Assembly: GCA_963719525.1 (NCBI GenBank)
Contig: CAVRCG010000001.1
Span: 868,001-932,000, forward strand
Direction: 5' to 3'
From: Bernardetia sp963719525
Lineage (GTDB): Bacteria; Bacteroidota; Bacteroidia; Cytophagales; Bernardetiaceae
DNA length: 64,000 nucleotides
Part shown: positions 54,014-63,465 of the stretch, piece after piece
How positions within the stretch are numbered: the stretch's first letter is position 1
How the letters are laid out: the number at the start of each line of letters is the position of its first letter
Notes under the pieces: generated by a model
Databases searched by the model: none
Seen by the model: only the letters and a program-made list of their open reading frames with translations
Told to the model about the DNA's origin: nothing
Position numbers and translations under genes: made by a program

Positions 54014-54416
54014 GTCAAAAAATAATTGGTGTAGAAGTTATAGCTGGTAATAGTTCACTTTTTGTCTTAATTTTATCTTAAAGTGGTACTAATATACTAA
54101 AAATAATTGCAAAACAATTTTGAAAACAGTATACACTATTACAATTTGCAAATAAATATATAATTTCTTAATAAGCGAGTAGATTTTTATATCCACTTTA
54201 CAAGATAACTAACTAAATATCAACGCACAAAAATGGTTTTAGTTACAAAAATAACGAAATAACTAGACTTTTAAAATATGTATTTGATTGACTGTTAATA
54301 AATAACACAGAAAAAAGACCAACTATCTGAATAGATAATTGGTCTTTTATATTGAAATCTCATCTAGTAATTATTTAGATTTAATTTCAATGAATATAAT
54401 ACATAGTTGATTGTTA
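54014..54416. other. Intergenic region upstream of the subtilase
   Basis: About 400 bp, AT-rich. It contains the terminator of the OmpA-family gene at 54311-54349. A TATATTAG box near 54080 could be a poor -7 element for the subtilase. I see no gene. Confidence 0.4.
54311..54349 (-). terminator. Terminator after the OmpA/PD40 gene
   Basis: AAAAGACCAA pairs with TTGGTCTTTT, with an inner TATCT/AGATA stem. It lies about 70 bp beyond the stop codon at 54417. Confidence 0.75.
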
Positions 54417-56381
54417 TTATCTAACAATTTTGAACTCTACACGACGGTTGATTGCCATGTTTGCTTTGTTAGCTCTTCCATCTACTTCATTAGGAACAGT
54501 AGGCTGCGCCTCACCATATCCTTCAGATTGAAGACGAGCAGTAGGGATTCCTTTAGAAACTAAATAATCCAAAGCAGACTTCGCACGGTTTTGAGAAAGA
54601 CGTTGGTTGTACGAATCTCCACCACGGTAATCAGTATGTGCTTCAATACGAATATTCATTTTAGGATAATCAGTAAGGAACTGATATACTTTATCCAATT
54701 CAGCAGTTGCCTCTCCATTCAAATCCCAACGAGCCGTTCTAAAGTTGATATTATCAAACTTAATTTTGGTAGCATCAAGCATATAAAGAATTTTGTTTAC
54801 TTTATCGCCAAACTGCGCTTGAGTAAGGTCTAAAGTATCTACTTCTTCCATATAATTTCCTGTTGCTTCAGCAGTCAAAGTATACACTTGACCTGGTTCA
54901 AGACGAGCTTCATATTTACCAGTTCCAGTTTTGTTTACATCACCAATACTAGTATCATCAGCAGCTTTAACTGTTAATTTCGCATCTACAGGTTGCTCAT
55001 CAATCGCATCAAGAAGAGTAACAGTAACTTCAACACCCTTAGGTACTAAACGCACTCTTTGATAAAGATTAGTGATTTCGTCTGCATTAGTGAAATCCCA
55101 CATAAACGTATATGGCAAATAATCTTCGTGATCAACGCTTACTTTATATGTATTTCCTTCTGTAATTACAGTAGAAAATTTACCCGTTTCTTCGTCGTTG
55201 TAACGGTCATATCCTAAAGAAGGACGAGTCTGATTTTCAAACTTCATGATAGTATAAACAGGCTCTCCTGTTACAGAATCCTCAACATTACCACGAGCCA
55301 TCATTACTCTACGAGGAGCAAATCCAGGAGGTACTAACGTCCAGAAAATTTCACGAGAAGCATTCATATCAGCATCAAAATACATAACTGTATGCGCTCC
55401 ATCATCTGGTGCCATACTTACATATCCTTCAGCAGAAAGATGATTAGCAAAATCAGCAGCCATTGGCTCGCCCCAAGATTCACCTTCCATACGTGACATA
55501 AACAAGTCAAAATCTTTAGCATCAGCACGGATACCTTTAGTTTTGGCTTGCATCTTAGCACCTTCTCTCATAGAAGTATAAAACATTGTTTCGCCATCAG
55601 GCATAATACGAAATGCTTTGCTACAATCTTCGTTCATAGCACCAACAACCTCTTCGCCAGCCGACCAGACATCGTCAGCCGAACGACTAGAAACCATAGC
55701 CATATAACACCATACTTTTGGTGCTTTTGATTTTTTAGCTTCAGTTCCATCAGTACCAGCTTCAGCACCGTCATTATTCATATTTTCTGCACCTTCGGCA
55801 CGTTGCATATAATAAAGACGATTTCCATCAGCAGAAACAGTTGGGAAGCCTTGGTAATCAGCAGTATTTACGTCTCCTAGATTAGTAGGTTCACCAAATT
55901 CGCTTTCCATGTCTTCACGAGTAGCTACGTATAAATCCATTCCACCTTTCGTATCTTCCATATTAGAAGAGAAGAAAAGAGATTTGCCATCATAGCTCAA
56001 AAACGGACCAGCAATTACAGTACTGTCACCAGCCAGAGAATTGATTGATTCTAAAGGCATTGGTTTTGTCCATTTGCCATTGTCATCACGAGTAGTCATA
56101 TAAAGACCATATCCTTTCCACCCTTTTCCACGATTAGATTGGAAAATAAGTGTTTTGCCATCACGGCTTATTGCAGGAGAAACTTCGTCAGTAAGAAGTT
56201 GGTTTACGGCAGGTGGTAAACGAAAACGTTGTGGGTCATGCCATTGTTCATAGATGCTAGTTGCACCATCTTTTGCTTTGTCGTCGCTTTCGGCTGTCGT
56301 GTTAGCATCTTGTGCTTTAGCGAATGTACCAGCCAAAAGGAACATGAGCAATAAGCTCAAGTTACGGATTCCTTTTTTCAT
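54417..56381 (-). CDS. OmpA-family outer-membrane protein with PD40 repeats
   Basis: A 654-residue envelope protein. The signal peptide ends near AKAQ (residue 24). PD40-type blades follow: SPAISRDGKTLIFQSNRGKGW, AGPFLSYDGKSLFFSSNME, GFPTVSADGNRLYYMQRA. A carboxypeptidase-regulatory-like region (GNVEDSVTGEPVYTIMKF) lies in the middle. The last 120 residues are a peptidoglycan-binding OmpA domain with INFRTARWDLNGEATAELD, RIEAHTDYRGGDSYNQRLSQNRAKSALDYL and a final RRVEFKIVR. It probably links outer membrane and cell wall, perhaps in gliding or T9SS machinery, where similar proteins occur; that role is not proven here. Confidence 0.9.
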   Translation of the reverse strand: MKKGIRNLSLLLMFLLAGTFAKAQDANTTAESDDKAKDGATSIYEQWHDPQRFRLPPAVNQLLTDEVSPAISRDGKTLIFQSNRGKGWKGYGLYMTTRDDNGKWTKPMPLESINSLAGDSTVIAGPFLSYDGKSLFFSSNMEDTKGGMDLYVATREDMESEFGEPTNLGDVNTADYQGFPTVSADGNRLYYMQRAEGAENMNNDGAEAGTDGTEAKKSKAPKVWCYMAMVSSRSADDVWSAGEEVVGAMNEDCSKAFRIMPDGETMFYTSMREGAKMQAKTKGIRADAKDFDLFMSRMEGESWGEPMAADFANHLSAEGYVSMAPDDGAHTVMYFDADMNASREIFWTLVPPGFAPRRVMMARGNVEDSVTGEPVYTIMKFENQTRPSLGYDRYNDEETGKFSTVITEGNTYKVSVDHEDYLPYTFMWDFTNADEITNLYQRVRLVPKGVEVTVTLLDAIDEQPVDAKLTVKAADDTSIGDVNKTGTGKYEARLEPGQVYTLTAEATGNYMEEVDTLDLTQAQFGDKVNKILYMLDATKIKFDNINFRTARWDLNGEATAELDKVYQFLTDYPKMNIRIEAHTDYRGGDSYNQRLSQNRAKSALDYLVSKGIPTARLQSEGYGEAQPTVPNEVDGRANKANMAINRRVEFKIVR

Positions 56382-57200
56382 AATCAGGGTATTAGATTGA
56401 GATTAGCGATTAGGTTAAGTTGTTACAAAGAAAATAAATACTATAAAAGACACCAACTCTAAGTTGAAATAAATTGAGATAATTCGATATAAAGATAAAT
56501 AAAATAGATATTTATTGATAATTTTTCCAAAATCGTATTCGATTTATCAAAAAATTGATTTAAAATAAAACAAAATTGATTTGAAACAAGAATCAAAAAT
56601 CGCTAGAATTTAGTCCTTTATCCAATTTCAATTAGCTTTACCTACCCTTTATGCCTCATTAACTTAATTCTTATCTTTAGCTTTTTGGTCTGTATTAAAA
56701 ATTTACTATACTCTTTGTACTCTATAAAAATATAACGCAAAAATACATAAAAACAAATACAGAATTGCTTTTTAATTAGATAGTTATCAAATAATTAAAT
56801 AGAAACCGAAATAATTTTAAGTCTTTATCGCATTTTTATAGTATAGAAGTACTTTGAAAATTTGTTTAAAATAAAATAAAACAATAAGATTTATAAGAAA
56901 AAATTTGTTTAATATAATAACATTAAAATTATTATTTGTTTATTCAATACTAACTAAATCAATAGTTGTTTAATTAAAATTATTCAGATATAATTTCTAA
57001 TTTTTTAATTAAATTTTGTACAGAATAATATAAAATGGTTTTTTCCATTTAAACACAAAGATAGTTGTTTGCAAATTTAAACCAAAAAAAGCAGAAATTA
57101 ATAAAAAATAGTGTGTTTTCTGGATAAAAAACCATATTCATTAAAAAAAATTAAGCAAAACAAACCAAATCGTTCTGCTATCTGAATTGAATATCAACAT
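56382..57200. other. Long AT-rich intergenic region
   Basis: About 820 bp of very AT-rich sequence without a credible open frame on either strand. A TTG near 56448 and a TTTCTTTG near 56425 (minus strand, about 21 bp apart) could be a promoter of the OmpA-family gene. I see no RNA gene or clear repeat in the remainder. Confidence 0.45.
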
Positions 57201-58073
57201 TCATCTTTTACTTGCTCGTATAAACCTTGAGTTTTCTTGTAAATCATTAAAAACTATACAATTTTCTATTCCAAAACTCATAAAAAGGTCTTTTGTTTCA
57301 TTTGCTAAGTATTGATTTATTTCCACATAAAACACGCCACTTTCGTTTTTTATTGTATTTGAGAAAAAATTAGCTAATGATTTATAAAAAATAAGTGGGT
57401 TATCTTCTTCTACAAAAAGAGCTATATGTGGTTCATAATTAAGCACATTTTCACTCATTTGAAGTTTTTCAGATTCTCTGATATATGGAGGATTGCTAAT
57501 CAATACATTTATGTTATTCAATTGAAGATAATTTGAATAAGAATTTTCATCAAGAAAATCTAATTCTATAAATTCTATATTTGTAATATTGTTTTTTTTA
57601 GCATTTTTTCTAGCAATTTCTAGTGCTTCTCTTGAAATATCAATGGCTACAAAATGACAATGAGGTAAATTTTTGGCTAAAGAAATACTAATGCAACCAC
57701 TTCCAGTTCCTACTTCTAAAAAAATGAGTTTTTCTTCTTTCTTAGTTTCAAAATCCTTTAAAACTTGATGAACAAGTTCTTCCGTTTCTGGTCGTGGAAT
57801 CAAAACAGCAGGACTGACTTCAAACTCTAATCCATAAAAATAAGCCTTTTCAGTAATATACTGCAAAGGCTCATTATTTTTCAAGCGTTCAACACTTTCA
57901 TTTAAAAAGTTAACTTCTTCTTTTTTTAGTGAATAAGTAGAAAAATCAATTCTATTTATACTTAAAGTATCTTCTATCAAAAAACGCAGTAAAGTTTGGC
58001 TCTCTCTTTCGTCAGTTTGAAGAGTAAAAGCTAACGAATTTGTATTGTTTTTTATATACTCCGAAATGAGCAT
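57201..58073 (-). CDS. prmC: Peptide chain release factor N5-glutamine methyltransferase
   Basis: A 290-residue methyltransferase that modifies the GGQ glutamine of release factors. The N-terminal helical domain ends with LQYITEKAYFYGLEFEV, followed by the PrmC signature LIPRPETEELV. The SAM motif is FLEVGTGSGCISISLAKNLP and the active-site motif is SNPPYI. The C-terminal strand has FYVEINQYLANETKDLF. It starts 30 bp after the end of map on the same strand, at the end of the spc-type cluster, so it is likely cotranscribed. Confidence 0.95.
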   Translation of the reverse strand: MLISEYIKNNTNSLAFTLQTDERESQTLLRFLIEDTLSINRIDFSTYSLKKEEVNFLNESVERLKNNEPLQYITEKAYFYGLEFEVSPAVLIPRPETEELVHQVLKDFETKKEEKLIFLEVGTGSGCISISLAKNLPHCHFVAIDISREALEIARKNAKKNNITNIEFIELDFLDENSYSNYLQLNNINVLISNPPYIRESEKLQMSENVLNYEPHIALFVEEDNPLIFYKSLANFFSNTIKNESGVFYVEINQYLANETKDLFMSFGIENCIVFNDLQENSRFIRASKR

Positions 58074-58102
58074 TGAATAAATATATAGGTTTGTATAAAA
58101 TA

Positions 58103-58891
58103 TTAACTATGAAAAATTTTGATAGCCTGCTCAATATATTTGAAGGTAGTCAGAATTTCAGGTTTTCCATCTACGACTGCTACTGTATGCTCAAAATGTG
58201 CAGAAGGTTTTCCATCTCTTGTCATGATAGTCCAACCATCAGAGGCTTGTACTACAGCTTTCGAACCCATATTAATCATCGGTTCGATAGCTATTACTAA
58301 TCCATTTCTTATTTTTTCTCCTTTCTTTGCTTTCCCAAAATTCGGAACTTCTGGAGCTTCGTGCAAACTTCTCCCTAATCCATGTCCTACTAATTCTCTT
58401 ACTACTGAATATCCTTTTGCTTCTGTATGCTTCTGGATTGCGTTGCTAATATCTCCTATTCTGTTTCCATAAACCAACTGTTCGATTCCTAAATATAGAG
58501 CTTCTTTTGTTGCTTTCAATAGATTCTTTACTTCTGGACTTACTTCTCCAATCTCATACGTATAAGCACTATCTGCATGAAAACCATTGAGCAACACACC
58601 ACAATCAATAGAAACAATATCTCCGTTTTTTAGAGGTCGATTATTAGGTAATCCGTGAACTACTTGATCATTTACAGAAGTCAGCAGAGAACTAGGACAA
58701 CCATAAAGACCCAAAAAACTAGGAACTGCTCCGTTATCTTTTATAAATTCAAAAGCTATTTTATCGAGTTCTAATGTAGTCATGCCAGGCATAACACGTT
58801 TTGCAACTTCTGCATGGGTGCGTCCTAATAAATCTGCACTTGCACGCATTTTTTCTAAATCTTGAACTGTTTTATATATTGGTTTTCCCAT
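58103..58891 (-). CDS. map: Methionine aminopeptidase, type I
   Basis: A 262-residue metalloenzyme that removes the initiator Met from new proteins. Metal ligands are visible in SIDCGVLLNGFHADSAYTYEIG (two Asp), GHGLGRSLHEAP (His) and VIAIEPMI (Glu), with the final EHTVAVVDGKPEILT. The length fits the short type Ia form without an N-terminal zinc domain. It follows secY in the spc order, as in many bacteria. Confidence 0.96.
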   Translation of the reverse strand: MGKPIYKTVQDLEKMRASADLLGRTHAEVAKRVMPGMTTLELDKIAFEFIKDNGAVPSFLGLYGCPSSLLTSVNDQVVHGLPNNRPLKNGDIVSIDCGVLLNGFHADSAYTYEIGEVSPEVKNLLKATKEALYLGIEQLVYGNRIGDISNAIQKHTEAKGYSVVRELVGHGLGRSLHEAPEVPNFGKAKKGEKIRNGLVIAIEPMINMGSKAVVQASDGWTIMTRDGKPSAHFEHTVAVVDGKPEILTTFKYIEQAIKIFHS

Positions 58892-59134
58892 TTTTCGGTT
58901 GAGTTTTCTTATTTAATCAGTCCATAATTAATACGACAGAAGAAACAAAAATAGAAGAAATAAAATTATTCGATTTGCAGAATTGAAATAAATACAGAGT
59001 GAATTCTGATAGTAGTATATCGTTTGCTACAAACAAACAAAGCACCAAGACGATTCTTGATGCTTTGCAATATGATTTTGAAATCTAAACAAATCGTACT
59101 TTATAAATAAAATAATAAAGTATTTTGTTTTGAT

Positions 59135-60466
59135 TTATATATAATTCATAGGTTGAGCCTGACGACCTTTTACATTTCCTGTATTCATAAGTCCGTCATA
59201 TTCTTTATTCAATAGATAACTTTCAATTTGTTGCAATGTGTCCAAAACAACACCTACCATAATTAGTAGAGAAGTTCCACCATAAAATTGAGCAAATTGA
59301 GTACCTACGCCAGCAGCAGCAGCTACGGCAGGAAGTACAGCTATAATTGCAATAAAGATTGCACCTGGAAAAGTAATTCTATCCAAGATTTTACCTAAAT
59401 AGTTTTTAGTTTCTTCACCTGGAGTAACCCCTGGAACAAATCCACCACTATCTTTTAGGTTATCAGAAATCTGTTGAACATTGATAGTCATAGCAGTATA
59501 GAAAAACGTAAATGCAATAATCAATACTGCAAAAAGAATATTATATTCCAATGTTTCAAAATTAGCAAAAGCACTAGCAATGTAATCTGCGTTCGGTGTA
59601 TCTTCCCCTTGAAAAGCCCCAGCTACCAAAGGTGGTAAAAACATAAGAGCTTGAGCAAAGATAATCGGCATTACACCTGCTGCATTCACTTTAAGAGGCA
59701 ATGCAGAACGTTTTTTCTGAGTAAGCATTTGTTTTTGAGAACGACCAGCTACTTGTTTTACGTATTGAAGAGGAACATAACGTACAGCTTGTACGATAAG
59801 AACCACTCCCATTACTACCAAATAAAGAGCTAATATTTCCAACACAAATATAAATATTCCACTAATTCCTTTTGAGGCAGCTTCTGCTGCTATTGCAGTA
59901 GGAAAGCGTGAAATAATACCTATCATAATTAGAAGTGAAATACCATTACCAATTCCTTTGTCTGTAATTTTTTCTCCCAACCACATACAGAACACAGTTC
60001 CCGATGTAAGAATAACAATAGAAGAAATTAAGAAAAACGTTTGATCAATAATAATTGCATTTGTAGGAATAGTTCCTTTCAGATAAGCAAAACCTTGTCC
60101 AATAGTAATAAGTATAGTGAGCGCACGAGTAATTTGAGTTAGTTTTTTACGACCAGACTCTCCTTCTTTCTGCATTTTCTGGAATGTCGGAACAGCCACA
60201 GTAAGAAGTTGAATAATAATTGAGGCAGAGATATAAGGCATAATACCCAAAGCAAAAATAGAGGCACGTTCGAATGCTCCTCCAAGAATACCATTGAGTA
60301 ATCCTAAAACGCCTGTACTTTTTTCAAGCTCACTAGGATCAACGCCTGGCAAGACAATAAAAGAACCTAAACGAAAGACCATTAATAATCCTAAAGTAAG
60401 GAAAATACGGTCTTTGAGTTCTTTTACAGAAAAAATACTTTCTATAGTTTTAAAAAACTTCTTCAT
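59135..60466 (-). CDS. secY: Preprotein translocase subunit SecY
   Basis: The 443-residue channel subunit of the Sec translocon in the inner membrane. Ten hydrophobic helices are visible. The plug region GVLGLLNGILGGAFERASIFALGIMPYISASIIIQLL, loop ITDKGIGNGISLLIM, the C5 region RSQKQMLTQKKRSALPLKVNAAGVMPIIFAQ and the C6 region GGFVPGVTPGEETKNYLGKILDRIT are all present. It sits between rplO and map, the usual place. Confidence 0.97.
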   Translation of the reverse strand: MKKFFKTIESIFSVKELKDRIFLTLGLLMVFRLGSFIVLPGVDPSELEKSTGVLGLLNGILGGAFERASIFALGIMPYISASIIIQLLTVAVPTFQKMQKEGESGRKKLTQITRALTILITIGQGFAYLKGTIPTNAIIIDQTFFLISSIVILTSGTVFCMWLGEKITDKGIGNGISLLIMIGIISRFPTAIAAEAASKGISGIFIFVLEILALYLVVMGVVLIVQAVRYVPLQYVKQVAGRSQKQMLTQKKRSALPLKVNAAGVMPIIFAQALMFLPPLVAGAFQGEDTPNADYIASAFANFETLEYNILFAVLIIAFTFFYTAMTINVQQISDNLKDSGGFVPGVTPGEETKNYLGKILDRITFPGAIFIAIIAVLPAVAAAAGVGTQFAQFYGGTSLLIMVGVVLDTLQQIESYLLNKEYDGLMNTGNVKGRQAQPMNYI

Positions 60467-60562
60467 AATTCTTTTTCTAGTTTACTAAATTTTGCTCATT
60501 TATTAAAAAAATAAGCACTACTAAATATAGTAATTAGTATAAATTGTATTTTAATCAAGATA

Positions 60563-60607
60563 AGCCGATTATAAGCTACATATATTAAGTAGGACATAAT
60601 CGGCTTT
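60563..60607. repeat. Hairpin between rplO and secY
   Basis: AAGCCGATTAT pairs exactly with ATAATCGGCTT around a loop of 23 nt. It has no T-run on the minus strand, so partial attenuation or processing within the operon is more likely than full termination. Confidence 0.6.
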
Positions 60608-60620
60608 TCTATCTTAGTTG

Positions 60621-61067
60621 TTAGAGAGTAGTAACTTTTCCACCTGCTTTTTCAATGCTTTCTTTTGCAGAAGCTGAAAATTTGTGTGCAGTAATCTCAA
60701 TAGCCATAGTCAGTTCGCCACGATTCAATACTTTGATTAAATCGCCTTTTCCTGCTAGACCATTTGCAGCTAATAATGCTACATCAATAACGGTAGTATT
60801 TTTCTTTGTAGCAAGTTCTTGGAGAGTGTCCAAATTGATTGGCTTATACGATACACGACCCGGATTTTTGAATCCAAATTTAGGAACACGACGTTGAAGT
60901 GGCATCTGTCCACCTTCAAAACCTAGTTTTTGGCTATAACCAGAGCGAGATTGCGCTCCATTGTGTCCACGTGTAGAAGTACCACCACGTCCAGAACCTT
61001 GTCCACGACCTATCCTTTTTCTAGACTTTACAGCCCCTTTTGCAGGTCTTAATTGGTGAAGTTTCAT
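60621..61067 (-). CDS. rplO: 50S ribosomal protein L15
   Basis: 148 residues. It starts MKLHQLRPAKGAVKSRKRIGRGQGSGRGGTSTRGHNGAQSRSGY, the diagnostic glycine-rich N-terminus, and has RRVPKFGFKNPGRVSYKPINL. L15 is a late-assembly protein of the large subunit. The gap to rpmD is 304 bp, much longer than usual in this operon. Confidence 0.98.
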   Translation of the reverse strand: MKLHQLRPAKGAVKSRKRIGRGQGSGRGGTSTRGHNGAQSRSGYSQKLGFEGGQMPLQRRVPKFGFKNPGRVSYKPINLDTLQELATKKNTTVIDVALLAANGLAGKGDLIKVLNRGELTMAIEITAHKFSASAKESIEKAGGKVTTL

Positions 61068-61371
61068 TTTAGATTAGTTTTAATTTACCCAAAACTCGCT
61101 AGTTTCCTAATCTATCAATACCAAAAACATAAATTATCATATAATCTAGTTTTTGTATTTCTATAATTCTAATAGGCTAAACGCTTTGAGCAAAGTATAA
61201 TGAATTAAAAGACAAAATCCTTATAAATCAAGCAAAACAAATAAATGTCTGTTGAATAAGGAATTTGTTAAGTGAGTGCAAAGGTATAAAAAAAATCTTT
61301 ATATAATTACTACTTTTCCATAACTTTTAAAATTATGACCGTAATTAATCAATAAAAACTCAACTTTATAC
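61068..61371. other. Gap between rpmD and rplO
   Basis: About 304 bp inside an otherwise conserved ribosomal operon. I find no open frame or clear hairpin. A new promoter for rplO-secY-map is possible but I cannot locate one with confidence. Confidence 0.4.
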
Positions 61372-61551
61372 CTACGCTTCCTCTACTTTTACTAAATGAG
61401 ATACAGCCCTTACCATTCCGATAATATTAGGAGTGTCTTCCTGTTCTACGGTTTGGTGCATTTTGCGAAGCCCTAGAGCATGCAAAGTTAGGCGTTGTTT
61501 TTTAGGTCGTTTGATTGAACTACGAACCTGAGTGATATGAATTTTCGCCAT
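61372..61551 (-). CDS. rpmD: 50S ribosomal protein L30
   Basis: A 59-residue protein, too short for many callers. It reads MAKIHITQVRSSIKRPKKQR, then LTLHALGLRKMHQTVEQEDT and PNIIGMVRAVSHLVKVEEA. The ITQVRS..R and LGLRK/GMV..V.HLV motifs are those of L30, and it lies between rpsE and rplO where L30 is expected. Confidence 0.97.
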   Translation of the reverse strand: MAKIHITQVRSSIKRPKKQRLTLHALGLRKMHQTVEQEDTPNIIGMVRAVSHLVKVEEA

Positions 61552-61600
61552 TTTACTAAATAGTTTTTGGTAATTAGATAAGGACAGTTTGTAAAACTAA

Positions 61601-61633
61601 ATTGTCTGACACCTTTAAGGTGTCCTGACAATT
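61601..61633. repeat. Hairpin between rpsE and rpmD
   Basis: ATTGTC and GACACC pair with GGTGTC and GACAAT around TTTAA, with small bulges. The inner GACACC/GGTGTC stem is similar to the GTAG-type hairpin at 12852. Confidence 0.5.
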
Positions 61634-61679
61634 GCTTACTTTACTTATAAATATAAAATTATAAATTACTCTTTAATTA

Positions 61680-61707
61680 AATTCGTAATTTTTAATTCAT
61701 AATTATT
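61680..61707. repeat. Heptanucleotide array, four units, near the rpsE stop
   Basis: AATTCGT, AATTTTT, AATTCAT and AATTATT follow one another in 7-bp register, 9 bp beyond the rpsE stop codon, inside the ribosomal operon. Confidence 0.6.
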
Positions 61708-61716
61708 CTTATCTTC

Positions 61717-62232
61717 TTACCCATTAAAAACTTTGGTAAGAGTAACACCACGCTGCTCAGCTACATCTTTGGCATCACGCATACGCAATAATGCATCAAA
61801 AGTAGCACGAACTACGTTTCCTGGGTTATTTGAGCCTTGAGACTTAGCAAGTACATTTTCGATGCCGATTGCTTCCAATACGGCTCTTGCTCCACCACCA
61901 GCAATAACTCCTGTACCTGGCGTTGCAGGTTTAAGCATCACTTTAGCAGCACCAAACTTCCCAATAATTGGATGAGGAATGGTCTGTCTGATGATAGGTA
62001 CTTTTACTAAGTTTTTCTTAGCGTCTTCTATACCTTTTTGAATAGCATCTGTTACTTCATTGGCTTTGCCAAGTCCATAACCTGCTACACCGTTGCCATC
62101 GCCAACTACAACTAATGCTGCAAAGCTGAAACGACGACCACCTTTTACTACTTTCGCTACACGGTTGATAGTAACTACTTTTTCTTTTAGTTCTATTTCA
62201 CTCGCTTTCACGGTATTTACGTTTGCTGCCAT
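61717..62232 (-). CDS. rpsE: 30S ribosomal protein S5
   Basis: 171 residues. ELKEKVVTINRVAKVVKGGRRFSFAALVVVGDGNGVAGYGLGKANEV is the RNA-binding start, and the C-terminal domain has GTGVIAGGGARAVLEAIGIENVLAKSQGSNNPGNVVRATFDAL. S5 takes part in decoding accuracy. It begins 22 bp after rplR. Confidence 0.98.
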   Translation of the reverse strand: MAANVNTVKASEIELKEKVVTINRVAKVVKGGRRFSFAALVVVGDGNGVAGYGLGKANEVTDAIQKGIEDAKKNLVKVPIIRQTIPHPIIGKFGAAKVMLKPATPGTGVIAGGGARAVLEAIGIENVLAKSQGSNNPGNVVRATFDALLRMRDAKDVAEQRGVTLTKVFNG

Positions 62233-62254
62233 AATTTATTAGGTTGCAAAGGGT

Positions 62255-62611
62255 TTAGAATTGAAGTCCACCTTCTCGTGCGCCTTCTGCTACTGCTTTG
62301 ATATTTCCATGATACAAGAAACCACCACGATCAAAAATTGCTTTATCGATGCCTTTTTCTTTAGCACGTTCGGCGAGTTTTGCGCCTACTTGCTTCGATA
62401 ATTCTTGATTGATATGTTTCTCAGCGTCAATATCTTTGAGAGAAGCACTCACAAGGGTATGCCCATTTACATCATCAATGAGCTGGGTATAAATATATTT
62501 ATTGCTGCGAAATACAGAAAGACGTGGTCTTTCTGATGTTCCGGCTAATTTTTTACGAATACTACGTCTAATACGTGTTTGACGCTGACTCTTACGTGCT
62601 GTAGTTGCCAT
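62255..62611 (-). CDS. rplR: 50S ribosomal protein L18
   Basis: 118 residues with RRIRKKLAGTSERPRLSVFRSNKYIYTQLID, GTLVSASLKD-like HTLVSASLKD and FDRGGFLYHGNIKAVAEGAREGGLQF. L18 binds 5S rRNA. The tight spacing to rpsE supports cotranscription. Confidence 0.98.
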   Translation of the reverse strand: MATTARKSQRQTRIRRSIRKKLAGTSERPRLSVFRSNKYIYTQLIDDVNGHTLVSASLKDIDAEKHINQELSKQVGAKLAERAKEKGIDKAIFDRGGFLYHGNIKAVAEGAREGGLQF

Positions 62612-62755
62612 AATACTAGTTTATTATAAAATTTCTCAAAATAAGGAACACGAAGTTATCGTATCAAAATTGTTGTTCCAATGTTTACTGTTAATTATCA
62701 AATACTAGTCAAAGCATCAGACAATTCATATAAATAGGAAATAATTTTTCAATGA

Positions 62756-63307
62756 TTATTTACCTGCGCTCTTACCAGCCTTACGACGAACCTGTTCGCC
62801 TACAAAGCGTACACCTTTACCTTTATACGGCTCTACTTTACGCAGAGAACGAATTTTGGCAGTAATGTGTCCGAGTAATTGTTTGTCGCTAGATTCTAAA
62901 GTAATTTTAGGATTCTGACCTTTCAGCATTTCAGCACTTACACTCACTTCTTCTGGCACTTGCAAGAAAATTGCGTGTGAGTAACCTAAATTAAGCTCAA
63001 GGATTTGACCTTTTGCTTCTGCTTTATATCCAACACCTACAAGTTCTAAATGATTTTTGTAGCCATTAGATACGCCTTCCACCATATTTTGTACCAAAGA
63101 ACGGTACAAGCCATGCATAGCACGAGTCTGTTTTTCTTCGTCTTTGCGTTCGAAAACCAACTTATCATCTTCCACTTTAGCAGTGATTCTTGGGTCAATA
63201 GTGCGAGAAAGCTCGCCTCTTGTACCTTTGACTTTGATGGTGTTTTCCGAAACATTTATAGTTACTCCACTAGGGATAGTAACTGGGTTTTTACCAATTC
63301 GTGACAT
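62756..63307 (-). CDS. rplF: 50S ribosomal protein L6
   Basis: 183 residues starting MSRIGKNPVTIPSGVTI, with NMVEGVSNGYKNHLELVGVGYKAEAKG in the middle and VRSLRKVEPYKGKGVRFVGEQVRRKAGKSAGK at the end. L6 lies near the factor-binding site of the large subunit. The gap to rplR is 144 bp. Confidence 0.98.
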   Translation of the reverse strand: MSRIGKNPVTIPSGVTINVSENTIKVKGTRGELSRTIDPRITAKVEDDKLVFERKDEEKQTRAMHGLYRSLVQNMVEGVSNGYKNHLELVGVGYKAEAKGQILELNLGYSHAIFLQVPEEVSVSAEMLKGQNPKITLESSDKQLLGHITAKIRSLRKVEPYKGKGVRFVGEQVRRKAGKSAGK

Positions 63308-63465
63308 TTTCTATCAGATTTATTAGATAATTTAATTATCATTTTTATAGTTGTGCAACACACTTTATTTTAGCGATTAACAGAAATCAGTTTTGTTACA
63401 CGTGTACAAGTCAAATAATTAAAAGTCTAAATGAATTATACGAATTATATGAAATGAATGCAATA

